Source of the DNA: Crocosphaera chwakensis CCY0110
Lineage (GTDB): Bacteria; Cyanobacteriota; Cyanobacteriia; Cyanobacteriales; Microcystaceae
Length of the DNA: 25,507 nt
Reading direction: 5' to 3'
NCBI RefSeq assembly: GCF_000169335.1
Contig: NZ_AAXW01000061.1
Span: forward strand, 1-25,507
Part shown: piece by piece, positions 15,391 to 22,358 of the stretch
Layout: each line of letters begins with the position of its first letter
Position numbering within the stretch: position 1 is the first letter of the stretch
Position numbers and translations under genes: made by a program
The notes under the pieces: model-generated
The model's database searches: none
What the model was told of the DNA's origin: nothing
The model's input: the letters and a program-made list of their open reading frames with translations, nothing else

Positions 15391-16563
15391 ATGATTCAAT
15401 TGGCCACCAGGGTAACACAAGTCACTCCCTCCCTCACCCTAGCCATTACCGCTAAAGCGAAAGAAATGAAGGCTAAAGGGATTGATGTTTGTAGTTTTAG
15501 TTCAGGAGAGCCGGATTTTGATACCCCTCAACACATCAAAGAGGGTGCAATATCGGCTTTAGATCAAGGGAAAACGAAATACGGACCCGTGGCCGGAGAA
15601 TCGGGACTCAGAGAAGCGATCGCCCAAAAGTTAAACCAAGATAATCATTTAAACTATAGTGCAGACAATATTATTGTTACCAATGGGGGTAAACATTCCC
15701 TATTTAACTTAATGTTGGCGTTAATTGAAAAGGGAGATGAAGTGATAATTCCGGCTCCCTATTGGCTAAGTTATCCTGAAATGGTCAAACTAGCCCAAGG
15801 AACACCGGTTATTGTCAATACCACCGCAGAAACTGACTATAAAATAACCCCAGAGCAACTACGTCAAGCCATTACCTCAAAAACAAAACTATTTGTTCTT
15901 AATTCTCCTTCTAATCCCACAGGAATGGTGTACAACCGTGAAGAAATTAAAGCCTTAGCTCAAGTGATTGTTGACCATGATTTATGGGTGGTTTCTGATG
16001 AAATTTACGAAAAAATTCTCTACAATGGGACAGAACATATTAGTATTGGTTCCTTAGGAGAAGAAATATTTAAACGCACCATTATTAGTAATGGATTTGC
16101 TAAAAGTTACTCTATGACTGGCTGGCGACTAGGTTATTTAGCAGGGCCTGGGGAGTTAATTAAAGCAACCAGTACCATCCAAAGTCATAGCACTTCTAAC
16201 GTCTGTACTTTTGCCCAATACGGAGCGATCGCAGCCCTTGAAAGTCCAGAATCCCCCCAATGTCTTCAAAAAATGTTAGATGCGTTTACTCAACGTCGTC
16301 AAGTCATTTTAGAAAGAATTAAAGCCATTCCTAAACTCAGTTGTCCGACCCCGATGGGAGCGTTTTATGTCTTTATTGATATCAGTCAAACAGGACTGAA
16401 TTCTTTAGAATTTTGTGATGGTTTATTAAACAAACAACAAGTAGCTGCTATCCCAGGAAAAGCCTTCGGGGCCGATAATTGTATTCGTCTTTCCTATGCT
16501 ACGGACTTAGCTTCCATTGAAAAAGGGATGGATAGAATCGAAAAATTTGTCAATACATTATGA
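15391..16563 (+). CDS. Class I pyridoxal-phosphate aspartate aminotransferase (subgroup Ib)
   Basis: A 390-aa fold-type I aminotransferase. Recognised segments are SGEPDFDTP near the N-terminus, KTKYGPVAGESGLREAIA, TNGGKHSLFN, NSPSNPTGMVY (N175), VSDEIYEKI (D203, Y206), the PLP lysine K238 in SNGFAKSYSMTG, GWRLGYLAGP (R246) and the C-terminal substrate-binding IRLSYA. The family transfers the amino group between aspartate and 2-oxoglutarate. Ib members in cyanobacteria may also accept prephenate on the way to arogenate, which cannot be settled here. It starts at ATG 15391. Its stop overlaps the start of the UspA gene in an ATGA, so the two are translationally coupled. Confidence 0.93.
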   Translation: MIQLATRVTQVTPSLTLAITAKAKEMKAKGIDVCSFSSGEPDFDTPQHIKEGAISALDQGKTKYGPVAGESGLREAIAQKLNQDNHLNYSADNIIVTNGGKHSLFNLMLALIEKGDEVIIPAPYWLSYPEMVKLAQGTPVIVNTTAETDYKITPEQLRQAITSKTKLFVLNSPSNPTGMVYNREEIKALAQVIVDHDLWVVSDEIYEKILYNGTEHISIGSLGEEIFKRTIISNGFAKSYSMTGWRLGYLAGPGELIKATSTIQSHSTSNVCTFAQYGAIAALESPESPQCLQKMLDAFTQRRQVILERIKAIPKLSCPTPMGAFYVFIDISQTGLNSLEFCDGLLNKQQVAAIPGKAFGADNCIRLSYATDLASIEKGMDRIEKFVNTL

Positions 16564-17036
16564 AATACAAAAAAATCTTAGTCGCCTTGGATAATACTCC
16601 GTTAGCAAAAAAAGTGTTTGAAGAAGCTTTATCCGTAGCAAAATGTCATCAAGCTACCTTAAAGTTAGTTCATTGTTTGCCCATGGAAACTCCCTCAACC
16701 GCTCCTTATCCTAGTCTTTACGAAGGGGAATTCAATGATTTTTCCTATCTAATGCGAGAACGGTTAGAAAGCCAAGCCACAGAAACAAAAAAATGGTTAA
16801 GTAACTACGAGGAAATAGCCAAAGAACAAGGCATCGCCACAGAATGGGAGTGGAAAATAGGAGAACCCGGACGTTGGGTAAGAGATATTGCTAAAGACTG
16901 GGAAGCTGACTTAATTGTAATCGGAAGACGAGGACTGACAGGAGTTTCAGAAATGTTGTTAGGCAGTGTCAGTAACTATATTGTTCATCATGCTCCTAGT
17001 TCTGTGTTAGTGGTACAAGAAACAAAAGTTAATTAA
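16560..17036 (+). CDS. Universal stress protein A family protein
   Basis: A 158-aa single-domain UspA protein. It opens with KKILVALDNTPLAKKVFEEA and ends with the ATP-binding signature GRRGLTGVSEMLLGSVSN (G-x2-G-x9-G-S) and a strand SSVLVVQ. Such proteins are dimeric nucleotide-binding factors involved in stress survival, and the specific role is unknown. Its ATG overlaps the aminotransferase stop codon (ATGA at 16560-16563), so its synthesis is tied to that gene. Confidence 0.92.
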   Translation: MKYKKILVALDNTPLAKKVFEEALSVAKCHQATLKLVHCLPMETPSTAPYPSLYEGEFNDFSYLMRERLESQATETKKWLSNYEEIAKEQGIATEWEWKIGEPGRWVRDIAKDWEADLIVIGRRGLTGVSEMLLGSVSNYIVHHAPSSVLVVQETKVN

Positions 17037-17080
17037 AGACAGTCTCAGAATTTGGCGATCGTTAACCTCCTAACGCATCA

Positions 17081-18478
17081 ATGCAAGTGACTAAACTTCC
17101 TTTATTTTTGATCTTTTTTGCCAGTTCTTTAATGGTTCCTCTGCCCTCCTCCTCTAACCTTTGTATTGAGAGTGCCATGGCCGCAGAGGTGAGAACCTTT
17201 GGTCAAAATGGTTCTAATGCTAGTAGTGGAGCCTCAGGAGAAAATGGGGAAGATAGAGATAATTTGACTATTTTTGCCGATGGTTCCCCATTAACGCTTA
17301 ATTTAGTCGGAGAAGATGCTCAACCAGGCCAAGAAGGTAAACCAGGAGAAGACGCTGAATGTGAAAATCAACCCACCGGCGTAAAACATAACCTACAAGC
17401 TCCTAGTGGCGGTCATGGAGGCAATGGAGGCAATGGCGGCGATGGCGGTAATGGTGGCTCTTTAACCCTCTATGCAACAGACTTATCCCAACTACAACAA
17501 ATCTTTGTCAACGCCTCAGGAGGAAAAGGAGGACAACCAGGACAAGGAGGCCCAGGAGGGCAAGGGTGTCGTTGTAGCGAACCTTACTGGACCGTAGAAA
17601 CCTGTAGCGGGAACCCTGGTGATCCTGATTATCGTTGTACAACCCTTGAATTTCGTTGTCAAGATGGTAAAAACGGGGCTAATGGAGTCGGTGGGGCTTT
17701 TGGTCGGGATGGTTTACCTGGTCAACTGACTTTAATTAATTTAGATAAACCCTTAGAAGCTGATAAACCGGCCGCTACAGTAACAATGTCAGCGTTGAGA
17801 GATAAAGGTTATTTACTCTCTAAAAATATTTGGGAAACTCGCAATGGTGCATCGGCGTTATTTGCTCCAGGTTCGGTCATTGATGATCAATATTTAGCTT
17901 TGGTGCAACGGTTAGAACGTTCATTTTTATTAATTTGGAATGCTCCTCAATCTTTTAATCAATTTTCTCAGGAAAAAGTTACTTTAAAATATGAAAATGA
18001 TCAGGGAATTCAGGTGGATGTTCCTGATAATATTTGGATAGAAGGGACAACTCAGCAACAGAATAATATTACTCAATTTATTGTATATAACGCCATCTAT
18101 AAAAAAGATGCGACTCGTTTAGAAAGTAAGGGATTATCGGGAAGAGAGAGGGGGTTACAATTAACTTTAATTGATGAAGCGGATCAATCTAATTTAATCG
18201 CAACTAAGTTTGACATTACTTATAGTATTACTCGTTCTGATCCGCGCTTTCGTCCTGTGTCTGATTATACAACCAAATATGAAGGTGAAATTCCAGAAGA
18301 TTTAGTTATTTTAGATGGGGATACCTTTACCATTGATATTGGTATGTTACCCATTGAATCTCGCTATTTGCGATCGGGTTTAGGGGTAGAAATTAAAATA
18401 GTAGCAACCCGAACCTTTGCTGGTTACACCGATCAACAAACGATTACGGTAAAGGATGTTTTAGGACCGTTTCGGTAA
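17081..18478 (+). CDS. Secreted glycine-rich, collagen-like protein, 465 aa
   Basis: The N-terminus has a signal peptide (LPLFLIFFASSLMVPLP) with a likely cleavage after MAA at residue 35. Residues 40-215 are Gly-rich: collagen-like GQEGKPGED, then repeated GGNGG/GDGGNGG units (108-126), then GGKGGQPGQGGPGGQG (147-162). A Cys-rich insert follows (C163, C165, C175, C186, C193), and the DGKNGANG and GRDGLPG units close the Gly-rich part. Beta strands such as NLTIFADGSPLTLNL and GSLTLYATDL alternate with the Gly-rich turns. The C-terminal half (about 220-465) is non-repetitive and probably beta-rich, ending in TFAGYTDQQTITVKDV. The likely place is the cell surface or matrix. I do not recognise a named family. 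A 44-base gap from the UspA gene allows, but does not prove, cotranscription. Confidence 0.75.
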   Translation: MQVTKLPLFLIFFASSLMVPLPSSSNLCIESAMAAEVRTFGQNGSNASSGASGENGEDRDNLTIFADGSPLTLNLVGEDAQPGQEGKPGEDAECENQPTGVKHNLQAPSGGHGGNGGNGGDGGNGGSLTLYATDLSQLQQIFVNASGGKGGQPGQGGPGGQGCRCSEPYWTVETCSGNPGDPDYRCTTLEFRCQDGKNGANGVGGAFGRDGLPGQLTLINLDKPLEADKPAATVTMSALRDKGYLLSKNIWETRNGASALFAPGSVIDDQYLALVQRLERSFLLIWNAPQSFNQFSQEKVTLKYENDQGIQVDVPDNIWIEGTTQQQNNITQFIVYNAIYKKDATRLESKGLSGRERGLQLTLIDEADQSNLIATKFDITYSITRSDPRFRPVSDYTTKYEGEIPEDLVILDGDTFTIDIGMLPIESRYLRSGLGVEIKIVATRTFAGYTDQQTITVKDVLGPFR

Positions 18479-18564
18479 ACAGTTATTAGTTATGTGTTGG
18501 GTTTCACTCTCTGGAGTTTAGACTCAGCAGATCAAAAACTGACAAGTTTTGGCTGCAAGGGAGA

Positions 18565-18607
18565 CGAGCGACCCCGGTCGGGTTCCCCGACCTAGGGAAC
18601 GCGCGAG
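18565..18607 (-). repeat. Hairpin repeat (GCGCGTTCCCT ... GGGGTCGC family), best-preserved intergenic copy
   Basis: On the minus strand it reads GCGCGTTCCCT, then a 7-bp stem GGTCGGG / CCCGACC with loop GAA, then GGGGTCGC. The outer blocks are shared with the copy inside the transposase gene at 19070-19112, while the stem sequence differs. The length is 43 bp. Confidence 0.75.
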
Positions 18608-18609
18608 AA

Positions 18610-18630
18610 GAGGGGAGTGGAGAGCAGGGG
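18610..18630. repeat. Heptanucleotide tandem repeat
   Basis: Units GAGGGGA, GTGGAGA and GCAGGGG in tandem, related to the tract at 1668-1688. Confidence 0.6.
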
Positions 18631-18642
18631 AGATGTTTTTAA

Positions 18643-18685
18643 GTCAGAGATTACTCCGCCGTGAGACGACGGAGTAATCTCTGAC
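18643..18685. repeat. Long near-perfect hairpin (20-bp arms, 3-base loop)
   Basis: Left arm 18643-18662, loop GAG, right arm 18666-18685, with a single mismatch in 20 pairs. It opens with GTCAGAGATTACTCCG. It lies between the ends of two convergent genes, so it may act as a bidirectional terminator, or it may be a palindromic repeat element. No T tract directly follows on either strand. Confidence 0.7.
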
Positions 18686-18746
18686 CGTTGGTCTTTAATG
18701 AGCAAAAAAAGACATTTTAAGATGTCTGGGGGGCCGACATCGGGAA

Positions 18747-19994
18747 TCAAAAAGCTGATTGAATAATGGTTGCAGCCCTCAGACCTCTCGAATAATCAGC
18801 ACGTTTTCGAGGTACAAAATTGATCAATTGTTGAACTTCCTCAGCAAAAAATGATAATGAATTAAGCCAAGAATGAGCTTTTAAGCCAATAGAAAAACTA
18901 CTATTTCTCCTATAACGACGCTTTGATTCAGATGGACGACTAACATAGTTAGCGACTCCTTTTTTTAGGATTAGATTTCCTTGAAAAGTTGCCATTGAAT
19001 AAGCTAGAGTCCCCAATAATATCAAAGCTATTAATCTGTCTCCAGTTACTTGTGTTTTTTCTATATTGCGGTGCGACCCCGCGCCGTCGCACGGCGCAAG
19101 GGAACGCGCACCAAGACAATAGCCACCTAATTTGAAATCTCTGAACATCTCTTCAATACCCATTCTATAAGTATAAGCTTCAGTTGCTGCTGATAAATTG
19201 TCTAAATTTGTTAAGATATACCAGGGTTCTTTTTGTGATTTATCTCGATAATTTCGTGACCACTTTGCTGCCAAATTAACTCCACCGAATCCTTTAGTCT
19301 TAGTGACTTTTACTCCTTGATAAAACAGAGATGAACCAGGGATTAATCCTAATTCTTTTAACTGAAACCAGATTTTGTCTTCTAGCTCTACATATTCATG
19401 TTTTTTTAGTCTAAGTGAAAAGTAGGTTTTGCTTGTAGATAGCCATTTAGCTAAATCCACATTACAAAATTCCCTATCTCCTAAAACCACCAATTTATAA
19501 TTTTTTAGTAAAGAAATTACAGGCTCTAATACTTCTTTTTGAGATGCCAAATTACTATTTCCTTTTTTTGGAAGTAGCTTAAAATATAAAGGGATAGCTC
19601 TTTTATTATATACTAAACTAACCATCAAGAGATTTATCTCTCGCCATTGACTTCTATCAATTACTAAATAGAAACATTCTTGATAAGAATATTTGTTTTC
19701 CATCCATTCTAAAATAATAGGAAACCAGAGGTTCTTGATATTTAACTGTTTCAATGACAAGAATCTTTGTATTTTCTTGATGCGACTTTTTTCTTTAATC
19801 GGACTAGGGAACTGAAAAGCGAGGTTTTCTAACCTTATCCATCGATGTTCTTGAATCAGATTAAGGAGGATCGAGAGAATTAATAACTGAACACAATTAA
19901 AATGTTTTTTGAGATGCTTGCTGTATAATTGCGGTTTGCAATTCTGCTTCGTAAGCAGAATGCAAGGCAAACCAAGACGAGGTAATTGAATCAT
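18747..19994 (-). CDS. IS4-family transposase with two in-frame palindromic insertions
   Basis: A 415-aa DDE transposase of the IS4 family. Catalytic residues are D113 in LVIDRSQW, D173 in VVLGDREF and E281 within the IS4 signature Y-x2-R-x3-E-x6-K (YTYRMGIEEMFRDFK, Y274 to K288). Two segments look foreign to the family: residues 8-23 (GLPCILLTKQNCKPQL) and 295-310 (GARSLAPCDGAGSHRN). Each is encoded by a 48-base palindromic sequence that keeps the frame. The second sits seven residues after K288, so activity may be affected. The frame has no stop codon. I could not find terminal inverted repeats or a target duplication, so the IS borders remain open. The gene starts at ATG 19992-19994. Confidence 0.85.
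   Translation of the reverse strand: MIQLPRLGLPCILLTKQNCKPQLYSKHLKKHFNCVQLLILSILLNLIQEHRWIRLENLAFQFPSPIKEKSRIKKIQRFLSLKQLNIKNLWFPIILEWMENKYSYQECFYLVIDRSQWREINLLMVSLVYNKRAIPLYFKLLPKKGNSNLASQKEVLEPVISLLKNYKLVVLGDREFCNVDLAKWLSTSKTYFSLRLKKHEYVELEDKIWFQLKELGLIPGSSLFYQGVKVTKTKGFGGVNLAAKWSRNYRDKSQKEPWYILTNLDNLSAATEAYTYRMGIEEMFRDFKLGGYCLGARSLAPCDGAGSHRNIEKTQVTGDRLIALILLGTLAYSMATFQGNLILKKGVANYVSRPSESKRRYRRNSSFSIGLKAHSWLNSLSFFAEEVQQLINFVPRKRADYSRGLRAATIIQSAF
19070..19112 (-). repeat. Hairpin repeat inserted in frame in the transposase gene (C-terminal site)
   Basis: On the minus strand the element reads CTTGGTGCGCGTTCCCT, then a 7-bp stem GCGCCGT / ACGGCGC with loop GCG, then GGGGTCGCACC and CGCAAT. 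The GC-rich sequence contrasts with the AT-rich gene around it. It shares GCGCGTTCCCT and GGGGTCGC with 18565-18607, and CTTGGT and ACCGCAAT flanks with 19933-19973. Confidence 0.8.
19933..19973 (-). repeat. Hairpin repeat inserted in frame in the transposase gene (N-terminal site)
   Basis: On the minus strand: CTTGGTTTGCCTTGC, an 8-bp stem TTCTGCTT / AAGCAGAA with loop ACG, then TTGCAAACCGCAAT. It has the same outer borders and the same codon phase (CTT GGT) as the element at 19070-19112, but a different, AT-richer interior. Confidence 0.75.
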
Positions 19995-20170
19995 CTTTTT
20001 TCAATAAATATTAGTTATTGAGAACGCTGTCTTATCTTGGCGGCGTTTTGTCTTCTCAATCCCTGATTATACAAAGCTTCTGACTATTAGTGTAGTCCCT
20101 CCAGTAAGATGTTTATAACCTAGTAATATGATATATTCTCATTATTACTTGTGTTTTAAACTATTTTCTT

Positions 20171-20202
20171 TCTCCCTTGCTCCGGTCTCCCCCCTCCCCT
20201 GC
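20171..20202. repeat. C/T-rich heptamer-type tract
   Basis: TCTCCCT, TGCTCCG, GTCTCCC, CCCTCCC and a partial fifth unit. It is the complementary-strand version of the G/A-rich heptamer tracts at 1668 and 18610. Confidence 0.5.
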
Positions 20203-20257
20203 AATCTTAACTAGGATCTTTGTGATCTACTGAGACTACGAAAAATTGTTTTTGGTG

Positions 20258-20302
20258 ACAAAGAAGCTATTGAATATGTTTTGGTTTGGTTAGCTTCTTT
20301 GT
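20258..20302. repeat. 12-bp perfect inverted repeat with 21-base centre
   Basis: ACAAAGAAGCTA (20258-20269) and TAGCTTCTTTGT (20291-20302). It could be a stem-loop of an unknown RNA, or the arms of a small mobile remnant. No annotated gene overlaps it. Confidence 0.6.
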
Positions 20303-20384
20303 ACAAAATAATAGGAGAAAAAAGCCCTTTTTAGAGCAATTTGTTGTGAGAGTATAGTATAAAATTTGTAAAAACTATCTTTTT

Positions 20385-20555
20385 TTAATCTTTAGTCAAC
20401 CAACCTTCAGTAAGACTAAAGTCACTAAATAATAAAGAGTCAGAAACTCCATACTGTTCATGACTCTCTATTAATTCTATACAATTTAATAATACAGTTA
20501 ATATAAGCTCTGGTATCTCTTCAATGGATTCGATAATAGGTCGTTTGGTATTCAT
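20385..20555 (-). CDS. Small acidic hypothetical protein, 56 aa
   Basis: ATG at 20553-20555 to TAA at 20385. The sequence opens MNTKRPIIESIEEIPELILT and continues with a hydrophobic helix-like stretch (VLLNCIELIES), then SLLFSDFSLTEGWL. It is acidic and I do not recognise it. A GGAAA stretch 8-12 bases upstream may serve as ribosome site. It lies 18 bases after the next small gene on the same strand, which suggests an operon. The pairing of a small acidic protein with a small basic one recalls toxin-antitoxin or regulator pairs, but no family match supports that. Confidence 0.5.
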   Translation of the reverse strand: MNTKRPIIESIEEIPELILTVLLNCIELIESHEQYGVSDSLLFSDFSLTEGWLTKD

Positions 20556-20573
20556 ACTTAATTTCCTAACTCT

Positions 20574-20726
20574 TTAATGGCTGCAATTACTAACAGCAGT
20601 ATCTTTAAGCTCCTGCTTTAATTGCTTATTGCGTTTTTTTAGCTGTCTCAATCTTGCTGATGCTAGACGGCCTTTATCATTACGCCGATTCATTTTACGG
20701 GGGGATTCCCATGATTTGATTCGCAT
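20574..20726 (-). CDS. Small basic hypothetical protein, 50 aa
   Basis: ATG at 20724-20726 to TAA at 20574, preceded by a GGGAA stretch at ribosome-site distance. The product is strongly basic: MRIKSWESPRKMNRRNDKGR followed by LASARLRQLKKRNKQLKQEL, an apparent amphipathic helix or short coiled coil. It may bind nucleic acid. I do not recognise a family. It is the first of two small minus-strand genes and lies downstream of the coiled-coil protein gene at 20838-21410. Confidence 0.5.
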   Translation of the reverse strand: MRIKSWESPRKMNRRNDKGRLASARLRQLKKRNKQLKQELKDTAVSNCSH

Positions 20727-20837
20727 AATTTTTCCCTTATTGTCTACTCAACTATATTATAACTTAAAGAACTAAAGTTTGTACTACCTATAATGTCAAG
20801 CTTTCTTGACTTAGCTAAAAAGCAATAAAGATTCTCT

Positions 20838-21410
20838 TCAAAGATTACGTTTTAATTGATCTAACTCATCATCTAATTCCCATCTTTGAAACTCTGCTTC
20901 TAGGGGGTCGGTAGCCTTATTATAGGCACTATAATTAATAGTTTGATTCCATCCTTTTGTATCATAATTAGGTTTAGCTTGAGCAGCTTGAGCAGCTTGA
21001 GCTTGCCTTGCTTTAGTCTGAATTTCTTCTTTTCGCTGTCGAATTTGAGTCAATAGGGTTTTTCCATTAGCAATTTGTTGTTTTGCTCCTTCCATTTGAC
21101 CCCATAATTGATTGCCTTGACGCAATAGAGCAGCTTCTCTTTCTTGCGCTCTTTGGGCTAAATCTAAGCGTCCAGCAGCTTGAGCTTTTGCCACTCGTTG
21201 ATGCCAATTCTGGATTTCTTCGGCTAAGGAAAGAATTTCTGTTTCTAAACGCTTTTTTTGCCCTTCTTTTTCAATAATTAGTTTTAGAGCTTGTTGTTCT
21301 TGTTCTCTTAATTGTTCTAAAAGTGCCTGCAATTCTAGATGAGGATTATTTTTCAAAAATTCCTCTAATCGTGTTTCTAGAAAGCGACTGAAATCATCAA
21401 AAATACTCAT
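20838..21410 (-). CDS. TIGR04376-family coiled-coil protein
   Basis: Read from ATG 21408-21410 (MSIFDDFSRFLETRLEEFLK), the product has 190 aa. A further upstream start at 21431 would add seven unlikely residues. The first part and NNPHLELQALLEQLREQEQQ are typical of the cyanobacterial TIGR04376 family. Residues of about 30-145 form a long coiled coil rich in Gln, Glu, Ala and Arg (RLETEILSLAEEIQNWHQRV, AQRAQEREAALLRQGNQLW), and the C-terminus is shorter and acidic (ELDDELDQLKRNL). The pattern recalls PspA/IM30-like helices, but no family identity is claimed. No membrane span is visible. It is 29 bases downstream of the membrane protein gene at 21440 and probably cotranscribed with it. Confidence 0.8.
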   Translation of the reverse strand: MSIFDDFSRFLETRLEEFLKNNPHLELQALLEQLREQEQQALKLIIEKEGQKKRLETEILSLAEEIQNWHQRVAKAQAAGRLDLAQRAQEREAALLRQGNQLWGQMEGAKQQIANGKTLLTQIRQRKEEIQTKARQAQAAQAAQAKPNYDTKGWNQTINYSAYNKATDPLEAEFQRWELDDELDQLKRNL

Positions 21411-21439
21411 ATAGCAAATAATAAATTCCAAATTCTTAA

Positions 21440-22189
21440 TTAAAACACTTGTCCTACTTCGATGTGTTTAGTTTGACCATTGTGATAGATAATGGCTTTT
21501 TGATTTTGTACTCCCATGAGAATACCACCACTATTGCCTACCGCTTCTCCAATTTCAAAGCGTCGACTAATCCCATTAAACGTAAAAATAGCCGTTGATT
21601 GTTGTCCAGACTCAAGAACTCCCACTAATTGATGACCCCTATCTTGGGGAAGTTGACTATTAGCAGCAATTTCTGGGGAAACAGAAAAGGTGTTTTGCTT
21701 AGGAGTTAATATAGGAACACTAGAGGGTTGAGAAGAAGTAGAAGGTGAGAGAGGAGCAGGGGGAATATTGCTGTTACTGGTGGGAGGAGAAGGGGGTTGT
21801 AAGTTAGACGGGGCTGAATTAGACTGATTCGGGGGATACATTGGCACATAAACCCGTTCTATTACCTTTTCTTGGGTAGGAGGTGAAGGAGTTTTAACCG
21901 CTACGGTAGAGGGTTCTTTGTCTTCTGGATTAACTAATGTTTTTTCCGTTTTAGGTTGGTTAAGAACATTTAAAGACTGTTGTAGATAAGCAATAAATTG
22001 AGCATCAGCAGCAGAAGGACTGGTATTTCCAGCTTTTTTTTTATCTGAGTCAGATATCTGAGTGAATACCCACATTGATGCTAACAAAAAATAGATACTT
22101 GCTGCTCCAAAGAGAATTTTATCAAGGTGTTTTGGAATTTGGCGCCCCGCGAAGCGGTTCTCTTTGAGATCGCTTTGAGTTGAATTCAT
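21440..22189 (-). CDS. Single-span membrane protein with GspC/PilP-like C-terminal domain
   Basis: A 249-aa protein with a short cytoplasmic N-terminus, one membrane span (about 26-44: ILFGAASIYFLLASMWVF), and a long Pro/Ser/Thr-rich linker (about 50-170: PSPPTQEKV, LQPPSPPTSN). The compact C-terminal domain reads HQLVGVLESGQQSTAIFTFN, RRFEIGEAVG and KHIEVGQVF. The beta pattern with a closing VGQ.F resembles the homology region of GspC and PilP, the inner-membrane clamp proteins of type II secretion and type IV pili. The relation is inferred from pattern. Near the N-terminus, NRFAGR is encoded by a small GC-rich palindrome (CCGC TTC GCGG). It is transcribed with the TIGR04376 gene. Confidence 0.65.
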   Translation of the reverse strand: MNSTQSDLKENRFAGRQIPKHLDKILFGAASIYFLLASMWVFTQISDSDKKKAGNTSPSAADAQFIAYLQQSLNVLNQPKTEKTLVNPEDKEPSTVAVKTPSPPTQEKVIERVYVPMYPPNQSNSAPSNLQPPSPPTSNSNIPPAPLSPSTSSQPSSVPILTPKQNTFSVSPEIAANSQLPQDRGHQLVGVLESGQQSTAIFTFNGISRRFEIGEAVGNSGGILMGVQNQKAIIYHNGQTKHIEVGQVF

Positions 22190-22358
22190 AGGTTTCCCTC
22201 CTCACATTAAATAATCGTTGTTGTCATTATACTCTTAACCTTTACCTTCCTTATTGTTGATTGAAATGATTACAAAACATCTTCTTGATAATTATGTTAA
22301 TTTTACTGAGGTTTTCGGGAATATTATAAATATCAATCTTTACTCTCGATAAACTGTG

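Larger units (their letters stand above)
19995..20384. other. Intergenic spacer upstream of the IS4-type transposase
   Basis: No gene is seen in this 390-base stretch. It holds a C/T-rich heptamer tract (20171-20202) and a 12-bp inverted repeat (20258-20302). The end of the IS element may lie here but could not be placed. Confidence 0.5.

Noticed and set aside
21083..21277. A plus-strand frame opposite the TIGR04376 gene.
   Set aside because: It is an antisense shadow of the repetitive coiled-coil codons.
22140..22165. The GC-rich palindrome CCGC TTC GCGG inside the GspC/PilP-like gene as a member of the hairpin repeat family.
   Set aside because: Its arms are only four bases and the family's outer blocks (GTTCCC, GGGGTCGC) are absent, so it is noted in the gene entry only.
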